Below, one piece after another: positions 32,512 to 43,924 of a stretch of 64,000 nucleotides of DNA. The position numbers were made by a program, and so were the translations under genes. The stretch covers positions 496,001 through 560,000 of the forward strand of contig JABYQQ010000027.1 of NCBI GenBank assembly GCA_022605405.1, read 5' to 3'. Position 1 is the stretch's first letter, and each line of letters begins with the position of its first letter. The DNA comes from Earliella scabrosa. Taxonomy: Eukaryota; Basidiomycota; Agaricomycetes; Polyporales; Polyporaceae. The notes under the pieces are model-generated. The model saw only the letters and a program-made list of their open reading frames with translations. It searched no databases and was not told the DNA's origin.

Positions 32512-34484
32512 CTTTGCTAACCTGCGAAATGAGTGAGGCGGGCGGTAAGTGGAGGACCGTGACGGGCTGAGGCCGAGTGATGAAGAATGGACCTTGATAC
32601 ACGGGGGTTGTCTTAAGTCTTCACATGGCGCGTTACAGTCATCGAATGGAGGATGTACAGGCCGAAGCGCCGACCTCTCCCGGAAAGGAGGAGAAAGGAA
32701 GTTCCAGAGTTGTCCGGCCTCGATATGCCCGATCTCGTCGGGAGCAAAACCGGGAGCAGCGCACAGGATCTCCTCACTGACCTCAATCCTGCCGAGCGAC
32801 TACGGGCACGCCTGCTGCCGACGCGCCGGAGCGCACATTGCGTGTAACTTGGATGATGATAACGCCAAGGACATACAGTGGACGAATAGCCATCAGAGGC
32901 TCGATCGCAGCTATCAGCCTACTGTGAGCTCAGCAGGGGTGTCCCATCTAGAGCGGGCTGTACATACCGGTAAACATATGCGTTCCCACTCCTCACCTTT
33001 CCAAGCGTCGCTCGTCATTCCGAGGACGCGCCAATCTTCTTGAACTCTATTTCCGAGTAGGCAAGGAAGCAGTACTAGTGATAGACCTCCCCGCCCATCC
33101 GCTCGTAGAAGACGCTCTCGAGCGTACAGGCGGCCTGCAAGTCGGCCTCTGCGAAGGCGCGGACGTCGGCACGCTTCTAGATGTGGTGATCGTACACGCG
33201 TGCCCACGCCGAGGAGCGTCCGGGGAGCGGGAGGCGTGTTGGAAGCGTCTTTGGCAGATAGGAGCCATGATGATCCTATTGGGCGAGGGTATGTTGCTAC
33301 TGCAAACGGGCGGTATGGAGGGGAGGGGGATGTCTGTGTATTGGATGGAGCACATACCTCGAGTTTATGACTGAGACAGTCGCTGCTGGTTCTTCATATA
33401 ACCCTGTAAACAAGCGCGAGAACGTCACGATGAGTGTAGCAGTCGACCGCGACACGCGCCGTGATAGCATGGTGTCGGCATGATCGTCGTGGGGTGCCAT
33501 AGAATAGCTCCATAAGGCCCTGCTGATAAGACAAGTAGAACTCGAGGGAAGACATGTCATATTCATAGGTAGGCAACGAAGAAATCTGAATTATGATTAT
33601 GTTCAACAGGTAGAAGGAGTAGGCCACGATGGTAGCATCGAATGCGGCCCGACCAATGCCCCGCAACGTAAGCCCTGTCGCGGTCGAGAGCACGCTCCAC
33701 GATGGCACATATAGAACAGTACTCACCCAGCGTCCACCCATCCTATCATGCTCGCCACGTACTCAAACATACAGCAGCTTTGACTTGTTTGGTGCGCCTC
33801 CGAATCCGACATGATCTTGATTCTTGAGGCTGGGGCCTAAGGCCTGACAGTCATTGAACAGTGAAGTGGCTTCATTCGCAGAGCCATGCATACGCGGAGT
33901 CTCGTATGCGTGCATTGAGAATAGGTCGGTCAAGCGGAGGAACCGAGGATCACAACTTGATGGTACGGAGAGAAAGACACAAGCGCCTACATGCCACGCT
34001 CGCGGGCCGCTTGCGATCCGGTGCGAGCGCGGCCCGGAGGTTGACAGGAGTCAGGTCTTGAGGTCTGTTACATTGGGGCCCTACAGGACTGACTGCTTAT
34101 TTACCTAAGCAGAGAGAGAGGGACGGTATCGGAAAGGAACGGACAAGGACCGAGTCCTCTCGGAGAATGGCGATTACTGTACAGTGGAAAGTGAGGAGGA
34201 ACGGTAACCTAGGAGTGCAGTGGAGGCGCGCACGCAGTTATGTACACCACAGCAGACAACCAGCAATAACTAGAGATCAACATGGCATCACTACAGCCGA
34301 GTACCACGTTTTGAACCAGCGTGTTCAACACATCACCCTGGTCTTCAAATGTACAGTGCAGATTATCTGCAATCGTGACCGTTGTCCGCCCGACGACACC
34401 AAACAAGTTGAAACAACCCAACCAAGTAATACGTCTTGGTGAGTACGTCCGCATCGTGGTTCAATCGGCAACGGGCTGAGTATC
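32512..34484. other. Gene-poor stretch with possible remnants
   Basis: On the minus strand, 34454-34209 reads TIADNLHCTFEDQGDVLNTL, which faintly recalls the FVDQGDSRQSI loop of the membrane-protein family. 33650-33540 reads a hydrophobic FDATIVAYSFYLLNIIIIQI. These may be scraps of a further membrane-protein copy, but exon order cannot be rebuilt. Another minus frame near 33160 (AFAEADLQAACTLESVFYER) is unrecognised and broken by a stop. Confidence 0.35.
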
Positions 34485-35758
34485 TCAGGACAGAAGTGAA
34501 GCATCGCTGGAAACACTGTCAACGCTCAGACGTCCTTCAAGATCCTCGGGTTGGGGCTCCGGAGAGCTAACGCTACCCTCGAGTGGACGGTATTGGTCGC
34601 TCTTCGCGGACTCCCGCGCGAGCCGGACTACGATGTTGGAGAACACGATACCCTATAACGCATAGTCCGAGTCAGTCGTTATGCAGTAGAAATACACAGG
34701 CGAAGGCAGCTCACGATCAGCTGGATCAGCACAGCGGCGCAAATTGGCTGTCCGACGTTCGGGCTCACAAACCATGTCACGACGAGGCTAACTGTGGCGA
34801 CCGAGTAGATGGCAGCAGATTGCATGAGAGCGTCAAAGACGCTGCGTAGGACGTTGGTGGCGGATCGGGAGCTCGAAGACGCTTCTTGATGCGCCATCGG
34901 TAGGGAGCCCCACAGTATGATGACTGGCAGGGCAGATTAATCGGGTACCTAGAAGCAAGCAAGGACTACTTACTCGTCGAGGCCATGTTCTCAGCGAACG
35001 AGAAGATGAAGAATATGACTCTGATGTAGCCAACAAGATATCCAGATACTGGGGTAATCCTCTTAGTCTACTGGTCCTCCGAATCGAGAGAACGGAACTT
35101 ACTGGCAGCGAGTGCTGAGAGGATCATCGGAGCAAAGATCACGCTCTTCCTCCCGTTCCAGATGTCCGCTATGCGGTGAACCTATGGCACGATATCAGCG
35201 TACATGATGCAGCCTGAGATCTAGCGGACAACGCTCACCATGAGGGCGTTCCCAATCAGAGTCTGCGTGACATAGGCATAGTACTGCCCAGTGCTCACTC
35301 CGACGTCGAAGAACGCGTGGTATGCCGACTCGCGGGACTCTCCATTGTCGACAAATCCGTCCATCGTCTGGTGGACAGTTGCGCCGAGATGCTGAATCAA
35401 AATGAGTGGCATCTGCGATTTCTAACGAGGAATGAGAGTGGCACGTACAACGGCCGCCAGAAACAGCATCGCTGTGATCGCCGACGTATACACCCTGTTG
35501 CGGGTCCAGCCCGTGTGCGGCTGGATTGTAAAGAGGAGCTCTCCTACACCCAAGTGGTAGATGATAACAAATGCATCAAAGAGCAGAGACTCGATGAACA
35601 GGATGATCACACGCGCGAGGCTTGAGGAGATCGCGCTGGACGTATCGCTAGCGGTGGTAAGTCGGTCTGTTAGTAGCTCCCTGCAGTGATATCAGAGTCT
35701 GTGCACTCACTCTGTTGTCATCGAGCAGTGTCATGTTGCTGACAATTGGATGCGCCAT
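34485..35758 (-). pseudogene. Diverged seven-helix membrane protein gene with a frameshift
   Basis: The gene starts at ATG 35758 (MAHPIVSNMTLLDDNR) and ends at 34485. Exons follow the family plan: helix 1 VIILFIESLLFDAFVIIYHL; helix 2 TSAITAMLFLAAV; helix 3 YYAYVTQTLIGNALMVHRIA; helix 4 KSVIFAPMILSALAA; VIFFIFSFAENMAS; SAAIYSVATVSLVVTWFV; and GIVFSNIVVRLARESA before a Ser- and Glu-rich tail. In exon 2 the conserved YVQRDLLK start and the following helix 1 are in different frames. Aligned with the sisters there are four extra bases near 35610 (a GATC that could be duplicated). This copy is therefore probably broken, although every other exon is open. Confidence 0.7.
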
Positions 35759-36365
35759 GTTGAGAGGAAGAGAGGGAGAGAGAAGAATGCGGGGTAAGTA
35801 TTGGATTGCGGGCCCAGTGGGAGGGGGCACTGTCACGTCACCTTGGATATGAACCAGGGGTGTTGCGAGACTGCGCGATAGACTGCGGTAATCGATTGGT
35901 GCGGTACGTGGTACCGAGAAGCGAAGTGAATTGAACGAAGGCGCTGCACTTGCCATGAGTTCTGCCGTGAGACCGCTCTTCAAGTTCAAGCTGTCGTGTC
36001 AGGGTGGGAACTTGCAGTTTCAACTGCTAATTTTGAGACCGACTGGAACACGGGAGAACCTCGCAACCTCGCCAACAACCCTGGGGCCGTGAGGTGACAC
36101 GTCCTTGCAGAGGATGATTACGAAGAACAGATATGGAGCTGCGCAGAGAGCAAGCGTGGCCGCATGGTGGCGGGGCGCCGCAGCACTGCATCGCGGCGTG
36201 ACAGCTCCGGCTGAACTCACGAGTCACGGTGTGACATTCATCTCAAACCAAAGCGGCCGAAAAACCCGAAGACCTAGTAGGTGAGCATGAACCACATTAC
36301 GATCGCAGATACATTTTTAACATGTACAGAGTAGGTGCGGAGAGGACACCTATCAGTATATCACC
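35759..36365. other. Intergenic, nothing recognised
   Basis: This separates the membrane-protein locus start (35758) from the BTB gene end (36366). There are only short frames without similarity. Confidence 0.45.
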
Positions 36366-37487
36366 TTATTGACCCCAACCGCAGATGTCCAGCTCGAAAA
36401 GGCTCGGCAGCAGCGCCCACAGCTTACGCTGTTCCGCCTCCAGAAAGTCTGCCCGCGCCTTCACGCACTCCTCACACAGTTCCACCTCCCATTCGCGAGG
36501 ATTGTTCTTAAATGAACCGGTGAATTCCTCCCATGAGCGGAACGGATGGCAGCTAGTGATTAGCTCCAGGCGACCGCCCTCCAGCAGCTTGCCCAGAGCG
36601 AGCTGAGCCGCCTGATGGCATAGATCGGGGTTAGGTCCCCATACGCACCCGCACTCGCTCGGAATTGTTGCGGTGAAGAGGCGGAGCGTCGCCGCGGCCA
36701 CAGCCTGCATGACGCGCGGCTTGGAGTCCAGGACTAGTGCTAGGTCGTCATCGTTGAGTTTTTCGCGAGTGCCGTCTTCGCGAATGAAGCCTCTGAGGAG
36801 GTCTCGTCCGGGCATGGTGCAACATGCGAGAAGAGCGGAGGGGAGGATGGAGGGTGCGTCCAGGAAGCGAGCGAGGTTGACTACGCCGATGACGTGAATG
36901 GGCTCGAAGGGGGCCGGGACAGAGGACGCCTTCCACTTGTCGAAGTCGGTGAAGTGTTCCTCCAAGATGTCGACCGCCCGTTGCGCGAGGCCGTCTATCT
37001 GGTACTTATGTCCAAGATGTATGCACGCATATAGCATGTCGTACGAGTAGGTCACAGGCAAGAGTGGGCTGCGGCGGGAAACGTGAGAATCGAGCCAAGT
37101 GATTTCGAAACTCGAGGTGCTCACGTCGTTGGTAGGATGACTTGCAGGAGGTGTCTGACATCCACAGCCGAGTCAGAGAGAACGACAATGTGGCACCCGG
37201 CGAGAGTGGAGGGACTGGATATAGGAGGATGCGAGATAGAGAACAAGTCGTCGAAGACCTGAGAGTGGAAAGTGAGGAGACTCATGTACACGCGGAACTT
37301 GACACCACCAGCCACGATGACGACGTTCCCATCTGAACACCAATAGTCCTTATCGGCTTCAGCAGCTTCGGCAAGGGCCACCTCTGCCGAAGCATCCGAC
37401 AGGAGAGTGAGGTCGTCGGGCTACTCACAGTACCGCATAAGCGAGAGAGTGAGTTGATATTTCGGTAGAACATACCTTGTCAATCAT
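36366..37487 (-). CDS. Long-type BTB/POZ domain protein, most diverged copy
   Basis: The main exons are 37381-37125 and 37068-36366, joined by a 56-base phase-2 intron at the family position. The BTB domain reads KDYWCSDGNVVIVA, FRVYMSLLTFHSQVFDDLF and LSDSAVDVRHLLQVILP; then come CIHLGHKYQIDGLAQRAV and HVIGVVNLARFLD. The tail has CEEC followed by 15 residues and WALLPS. The first cysteine pair is unusual: ECGC followed by a longer loop before the next C, instead of CX5C. The exon is open to GTG 37381 without an ATG. A 12-base first exon (37487-37476, MIDK) joined by an intron with GTATGT and CAGAG ends restores the frame, giving about 323 residues; this start is a proposal. Confidence 0.75.
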
Positions 37488-38365
37488 ACCGGTCGTTATA
37501 CAAGTAGCGGAGCGATAGGGCTGAAACGTCTAGGTAACGAAAGGCGGCGGCGATGATATGTGCGGGTGAGTGCACGAACCTTATATACGGTGAGGGGAAA
37601 GGGGATGATCGACTGCTGGAAAATTGCTCCCGACAAATATAGGAGACAATGGGAAAACAAGTCAGTACCGTGTCGATCCTTCCGCGCCGCTGGCGTCAGC
37701 ATAGCCAGAAGCTAAACTTTCGGCCTTACCATGTGTGTACAACGCGTCGCCAGCTGCATGTCGCCGCGGCGGCCAAGACTCGAGCTGCGACGGCCCAGTG
37801 TTGTCTCAACGACCATCGGGGCGGGTTCCCACCTTCTACAACAGTCATTGTTCTTCTTGGATCAGACAATGCTCAAATACGAGTCATCTCACCGAGCATG
37901 ATCATGCGAGCTAGTCCGCCTGCACTCCCCTAGTACTGCAAACACGTGTGCGCTACCCGATCATCTTGATGGGGTGATTCAGGACAGCACCACGGTCATC
38001 GCCCTAGGACTGCGTTCATATAACGCGTGATAAATCTTGGAATTCTCGACGATGATGAAGGCGAAGTTGGAAGGAGAGCAAGGCTCGTGAACTCGGGGCT
38101 CGAAATTGTCGAGGGTGGTACCGTGAGAAGCAACCTGGAGGTGGCTGTGCAGCTGCCAGCAGGGCTTCCTTTCCCATTAGGGTTAGGTCTAGACTTGTCC
38201 CTTGACTACCACCGACGCAGCGCATTGCTCAACAAGGAGTCGTGCATGGTATCCTGACCTAGTACCACGCGGAGTGCGGCTGGAAGAACGACAGGTACGG
38301 TACCCTCAGTCTTGGCACAATCTGACCACAACGCTCATTGTTCTCAGATCAGGACGAACTTGAAC
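37488..38365. other. Divergent promoter region between two BTB genes
   Basis: It lies between two divergent long-type BTB genes. I recognise no motif or repeat. A frame of the right-hand gene is open upstream to 38312 from TTG only. Confidence 0.45.
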
Positions 38366-39462
38366 ATGCAGGACACAACACATAGTCGCAAAAGGAGGCG
38401 GGCGACCAGCGATCCTCATCTCAATTTGAGGCCGCAACTCTACACGGTACCCGTTCCAGTGTTTGATCTAGCGCCTCCTGCCAATCTGCAGCGCGACCCC
38501 GAGTTCTGGTTCGAGGACGGGAGCGTTGTTCTCATTGCCCAGAACATCGGCTTTCGAGTTTACAAGAGACTCCTGCTTGAGCACTCCTCTGTCTTCCATG
38601 ATCTTTTCCAAGTTCCGCAACCGCCGAACGCGCCAACTGTGGATGGATGCCCTTTCGTCTTCCTCCCCGATCATGCCTGGGAGCTCCGGTATCTCCTCCG
38701 TGCGCTGTTTCCGACCAAGGGAAATCTCACGTGAGTCCATTGGCTGGGAAATGACTTCTCGCACATCCACTGACCGCACGAGCCAGCTTCGGCGCGCGCC
38801 AAGACACCCTCACGATGGACGCCCTCAGCGCTGTCCTCCGCCTCGCGCACAAATACCAGGTTGACCAACTCATGGCTCAGGCGATCTCACACCTGACGGA
38901 GTACTATACCGACGACTTCCGCGACTGGATCAATTTAGAGCGCACCACTTGCCTTGAAGCCGACTATATCGACGCCATCACAGCCATCAACCTCGCCCAC
39001 CTCACCAACACCCCGTCCATTCTCCCGCTCGCCTACCTTGACGCATGCGAAGCGGGGTCCGCGCTGTTCGACGGCTGCGTCCGAGGAGGCGCCTACGTAG
39101 AGGGCCTCCCCATCAAAGATCTCCGGCACATCATGGACGGGAAAGCTGCGGTCCTCACACATTGTTCGAAGGCTATTGCGCGGATCTTTTCTCCGGAGCC
39201 CTCCGAGACGTGCACCAGTAACAAGGCGTGCATGCGCGCACTGGTGTACAAGGCCTCGGAACTCGACGAGATGCTTCGCCTCCTCACTGTGGAAGGAATG
39301 GCGCGGTGCTGGGCCAATGAGTTCCGTCTCGATACGGGCTCGGGATGGACGATATGCGAGGAGTGCCGTGACATGGTCCAGGAACGGGATCTAGAGGAAC
39401 GTCGGGATTTCTGGAAGGCGCTTCCGGGAATGTTCAACTTGCATATCGAAGGCTGGCAATGA
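38366..39462 (+). CDS. Long-type BTB/POZ domain protein
   Basis: Exon 1 is 38366-38730 and exon 2 is 38787-39462 (56-base phase-2 intron), giving 346 residues. A basic patch (SRKRRRATSD) opens the protein. The BTB domain has PEFWFEDGSVVLIA, FRVYKRLLLEHSSVFHDLF and LPDHAWELRYLLRALFP. Exon 2 has VLRLAHKYQVDQLMAQAI, DAITAINLAHLTN and the tail CTSNKAC and CEEC, then 15 residues and WKALPG. The protein ends at GWQ immediately after that block, as most relatives do. ATG 38366 is the first in frame. A CAG just upstream (38347) could be the acceptor of a 5' leader intron. Confidence 0.86.
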
Positions 39463-39907
39463 GAGGCCCCAATACTTCCACACTCATTTCTTCCAGCTCA
39501 CAGACCTTCACTCTTTTTTCACTCTCATCGTTCTCAACTCTACCCTATACTTACCTGTCTGTGCACTGCCTCGCGGCGGCTGCCGCTAAATAGCTGTCGT
39601 AATATCTGCATCGTACTCATAGCATACATGCACCATACCGTAGTACTCAACTTGCTGCTGACACTCCCTTGGTGGACGTCGTAGAGTCGACACCGTTACT
39701 TATTCGCGGGCTGCGTTCCCTCGGACCGTTCGGACCGTGAGCGCCTGCCCCGCCTCGTGGGTCGTATGTTCGTCGGCGTGTGCCGCTATCATCCTTGGAC
39801 TTGACCTCCTCCACCATGAGCGTAATCCTGCATCGACTTCCGCAGTAGGTTAGCAAGCCCACGGGCACTTCTGCACTGTCCTGTCTGGCGCAAGACTTGG
39901 AACCAGC
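39463..39907. other. Short intergenic region
   Basis: This is the 3' flank of the BTB gene and the promoter of the F-box gene at 39908. No specific element was found. Confidence 0.45.
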
Positions 39908-41621
39908 ATGGTCTCCCACGATGTCTTGATCCTTATCCTGGAGTGGTTGCACGACGATTACCTGTCGCTCTACTATTGCTCGCTCGTCAATCCCGTATGG
40001 CGCGACGTGTCAGCCTCATTTCTGTATCAGAAAGTGACGTACTCTCCTGCGTTCAGCCCGGTCTTGGACCTCAAGAAACGCGATGACTTTGCGGTAATGA
40101 ACGCCGTTCTACTCCTTTTCCTGATACGAGTCCATATCTGATCTGAAGTTCAAAGGAGGGCCTCTTCGCATCTGCTCGTCTGCCGCACAACGCGGTCCTT
40201 GTCCGGAGGCTTGAGATTAGTGGTAGGCTTGCACGCATTCGCCCTACGGGTACATTGGACAGACGCGCTGACGAATCGCTGGTATCCTCAGGGTTCTTGT
40301 CTCCACGGCCACCACCACTTAACAAGCTCTCCAGTAGGATTCGAGAGGCGGTCGAGTGCTGGTCGAACATACAGACTGTGGTTCTTGCGCCAAAACAGTA
40401 CCATGAAAGCCTCTTCATAGATACCCTCCCAGTACTCCTCAGGTTACCTCTTCTCCGACACTTGACAGTCAATACGTCGTGTACACACGAAGATCAGGTC
40501 GCACTCCTTGTGCAGCTCCGTAGCCTAGAGAGTCTCACTATCCAATCTCCCAGTCGCGCTGTTCTGCAGCTGCTTCCCGAGTGGTTGGACAAGCTGTCGC
40601 CGATGCTGAGAAAATTTCACTTGACGGTATGTCGGTAGTACCTTCTACTCCTTTCAAACGTAAGACCAAATCTGACTATTTCTCAGAGCAGCTGCGGATC
40701 CGTCACCCCTGGCGTCCTCCGGTCGTTCATTCCTCACCTCCAAGAAGCAAGGTCGTTTGCGCTTGGACTGTCGTACTCGCTCACGGATAACGATGTGTTC
40801 GCCTTCTGGGCCGAGATCCCCCATCTCGAGACCCTCGAGTTTCGATACTATCTCGTATGCTCCTCATTCTGATCTCGATATCCTCATACGGCTAACGACA
40901 ACGCACTTTCTAGCAACTTCGCCCCTCCATCACCCCCCGACTATTACATCTTCGGCACCTTACCGTGCACTATACCGATCCAGACACCCGCAGAGATGCT
41001 GCACACCTGTACAAGTGGGTGCGCAAGGTCATCTCTCACGCCCCGCTAGAAACGCTCCGTCTAGTGGTTGAGGACATACCGTATGGACCCGCACCCACGT
41101 TCGACTCCCTCCTCGAACATCTCTCTGCCAGACATGCCAAGACTATGCGCGTCTTGGATATGCGGGATTGTTTCGTCGGCAGTCGCACACTGAGGCGCTT
41201 CTGTGGGTCATGCTCGAAGCTCGAGGAGCTCGCCGTTGCCGTGTCATTGGAGACTCTGGTACGTGCTTTCCAATCACTTGTCATCGCATATCTGACCGGG
41301 GGTCCCTGACGACATCAGCACGAATTCTCTGCGTATGTTGCTGAGTGCCGACATCTCCACTCCGTCAACTTCCACATTCGCAACCGCAAGCGCGAGCTTG
41401 ACATAACGCCGGAGTTCGCAGAGAGTCTGGTTCATCCGGGAACTCGCATCCGCCGCTTGTCTGTGAATCAGAACCGATTTGAGGTACGTTCGGACTCTCG
41501 AAGAGCGGTCACTCAATGCTTTCCTCACCGGGTTCGACAGGGGGGATACGCGACAGGCACCGATAGCACCGTCCGGTTCATCGTGCATCCCATCGAAGAG
41601 GACGGCCACGTGTTCCGATGA
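39908..41621 (+). CDS. F-box / leucine-rich-repeat-like protein, multi-exon
   Basis: At least six exons can be joined with GT-AG introns of about 46-65 bases. From ATG 39908 the F-box segment reads HDVLILILEWLHDDYLSLYY then CSLVNPVWRDVSASFLYQKV. Later exons give leucine-rich strands: LPVLLRLPLLRHLTV, LVQLRSLESLTI, LPEWLDKLSPMLRKFHLT, IPHLETLEFRYYL, LLHLRHLTVHY, LETLRLVVEDI, TMRVLDMRDC, CRHLHSVNFHI. The last exon ends FIVHPIEEDGHVFR at 41621. Introns lie at about 40096-40154, 40627-40686, 40859-40919, 41260-41320 and 41484-41540. The layout is typical of mushroom F-box/LRR proteins that bind Skp1 and select SCF ligase substrates. It is unrelated in detail to the F-box gene at 17848. Confidence 0.82.
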
Positions 41622-42239
41622 CAGCGCGGCACTCTGCACATGTAGCAGGCTCATGCGAGGCTGGGGGTGAAGGACAACGGCGGGCGCTGCGGCAGAGGTG
41701 ATGGCTAGGTGATGGTGACTCCGTCAGTGTAAGTGGTGGGATCAACAACAAGGCAGCGTCGCCGTCTTGCCTGTGCCGGTACAACTGAGGAAATATTCGC
41801 TCGCGGCGTACTCGTAACCCTCCAGGCCCATCTCCCCGCCGTTACAGGCATGACTCCCCCCGAAACACCCGCATTGCACATCGAAGAGGCTACATCAGGT
41901 TACTCACCGGTATAATCCTCTGCTGGCAGCGCATCATGCATCGCCATCCTCTTCCTCACGATTGTCCAGTCCAACATGCGCTTCATCAGGAGCAGGTCGC
42001 GGACATGCGAGTCCTCCGCGACTGCGACCAGTGGGGAGTAAGCAGCAGGGCAGATGAGTTTCTCGCAACAGATTCCTGTTGAGCCTTCCAGATAGCGGCA
42101 CGGAAGCGGCCCGGTCTACCGGGCGGATCAATGGGCCACGTGGCATAAGGTTGGATCGAACGGAAGGTCCCGCTTTTCCTCACCGTGACTCAAACCTTGT
42201 GCTACTCCGACTACTAGCTTCTTCTATCTCAAGTCCACC
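41622..42239. other. Intergenic, nothing recognised
   Basis: This is the 3' flank of the F-box gene and the promoter region of the next BTB gene. Short frames only. Confidence 0.45.
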
Positions 42240-43924
42240 ATGTCCACCCGTGTCACGAGAAAACGGCCGCGCGTCGATGATACAGATGAAGACCCGCCGA
42301 TTCAAAAGCGTGAAGAGGGCGACGAACAACAGGGACGTCTATCCGAGGCCCCTAGCGCGTCGGTCGACAACGACAATCGAAAAGACGAAGAGTTTTGGTT
42401 CGATGACGGGACCGTCATTCTTGTTGCGAGGAACGTCGAGTTCCGCGTGTACGCGGGACACCTGTCGGCCGTATCTCCTGTCTTCAAGGATTTGATCGCC
42501 CAGCCCCATCCGACACGCACCGTTTCCATCGAAGGACAACACAACATACCATGTCGCGTCGTGCCGCTCACGGACTCTCCTGAGGACCTGCGCCATGTGC
42601 TGCGTGCTCACATGCCCAATACTGCATCAGTAATTCCCAAAAAGTCTGGCGGTCTGGCAGTCTGACTGGACGCCACTTTCGGGCGCTTACGGCGATCTAC
42701 CGCATGCAGAGCTCATTCTGCATGAACGGCGACAGCGACGGGCGGAAAAACATGCTAGAACTTGAGGATAGACGTACCATACTACACCGTTCAGTTTCTG
42801 CTCGCATCGGGCTTGAGGACCTGTCGGTATAGCTTGAGAAAGGCAGGGTCCTGTTCAAAACCAATGCTCGAATTTTGCGGCTCGCTGTGGGCTGTCGATG
42901 AAGGAGAAAACAATCAGAGTTAGTTAAATACACATAGAACTACCAGTCTACGAAGTTTGGTGGAGATGCGTTAAGTGTGAGGGAAGTTATCGATTGAAGA
43001 GTGGCGGGAACAAGAATGTCTGAATGGCCCGAAACGGATGTCTGAAGTCTGAGCGTCTGACGGGTCTGATTGCATCAATTCGCGTATCTGAACGTATCTG
43101 AAAGTGTCTGAAATGTCTGGATCAGACCTTTCAGACTTTTTGGAAATTACTGATGTGGGTCAAAGTACGAGTTTCCATTGTCTACACTCCAGTCCATTGA
43201 TCGGTATTCTGGGTGGCGCCGCAGGTACTTCGGCGAGCCGACGCCCTCTTTTGACACCATCTCGGCCTGCATCAGGTTGGGGAAGAAATATCAGATGACA
43301 GAGCTTTACGAGCAGTCTCTGGCGCACATCAAGGACCACAACACAAGCGACTTCACGGTCTGGGATGAGTCCACCAGTTGGCTTCCCGAAGGCTTCGACG
43401 ACATTCACGTCATCGGGATCGTGAACCTCGCACGCTCCACGGGGGAACTGTCAATACTCCCTACCGCACTCCTTACTTGCATCTGCGTACTCTCAGGCGC
43501 GGATCTGGTACATGGGTTCTTGCGGGAGGATGGCACGCCAGAGACCCTAACTCTCGACGATCTCGCTCTATGTTTCGATGCGCAAGGAAGCGTTCGGAAG
43601 GCGAACGTTAGGGCACTATTGCGGGTCCTCTCACCTCCCATAGCTCCCACGTGCAAGCTGGGTTCTGCCTGTAGGCGCAAGCTTCATATCGCGCTCGAAG
43701 GTCTCAAAGACTTCGGCCAGATGATGGGGTTGGACCCGTTTTTCCAGTACGGCAATTATGTCAAGGACGGAAAGCTCGATTTGTGTACCGACTGCGCTAC
43801 GCTCCTTCAAACGCGACAGGATACCGAACACCGCGCGATGTGGGACAAGCTTCCCGAGCTATTGAACATCGAAGTCCCCAATTGGGTACCACCACCCGAA
43901 GGGCAGGCAGCGGCCGCATCGTGA
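42240..43924 (+). CDS. Long-type BTB/POZ gene with a transposon in its intron
   Basis: Exon 1 from ATG 42240 gives MSTRVTRKRPRVDD, an acidic and Gln-rich linker, then the BTB domain: EEFWFDDGTVILVA, FRVYAGHLSAVSPVFKDL, LTDSPEDLRHVLRAHMP. Exon 2 (from 43193 or 43223) has CIRLGKKYQMTELYEQSL, HVIGIVNLARSTG, CKLGSAC and CTDC, then 15 residues and WDKLPE. Relatives have a 52-61-base intron here; this one spans about 560 bases because an inverted-repeat element is inserted. The only frame-keeping splice I can build uses a GT inside the element's left end (42630) and AG at 43192, giving 373 residues with about 10 extra at the join. Whether the gene is still spliced correctly is open. Confidence 0.7.
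42628..43152. mobile_element. Inverted-repeat element (about 525 bases) in the BTB intron
   Basis: The left end reads CAGTAATTCCCAAAAAGTC (42628 on) and the reverse complement of the right end reads CAGTAATTTCCAAAAAGTC (ending 43152), with one mismatch in that stretch and weaker similarity beyond. GTCTG/TCTGA is repeated about three times inside the left end and about ten times in the last 130 bases. Such subterminal repeats are known from hAT-like elements. There is no coding capacity. No clear target duplication beyond AT was found, so the class is not settled. Confidence 0.75.
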
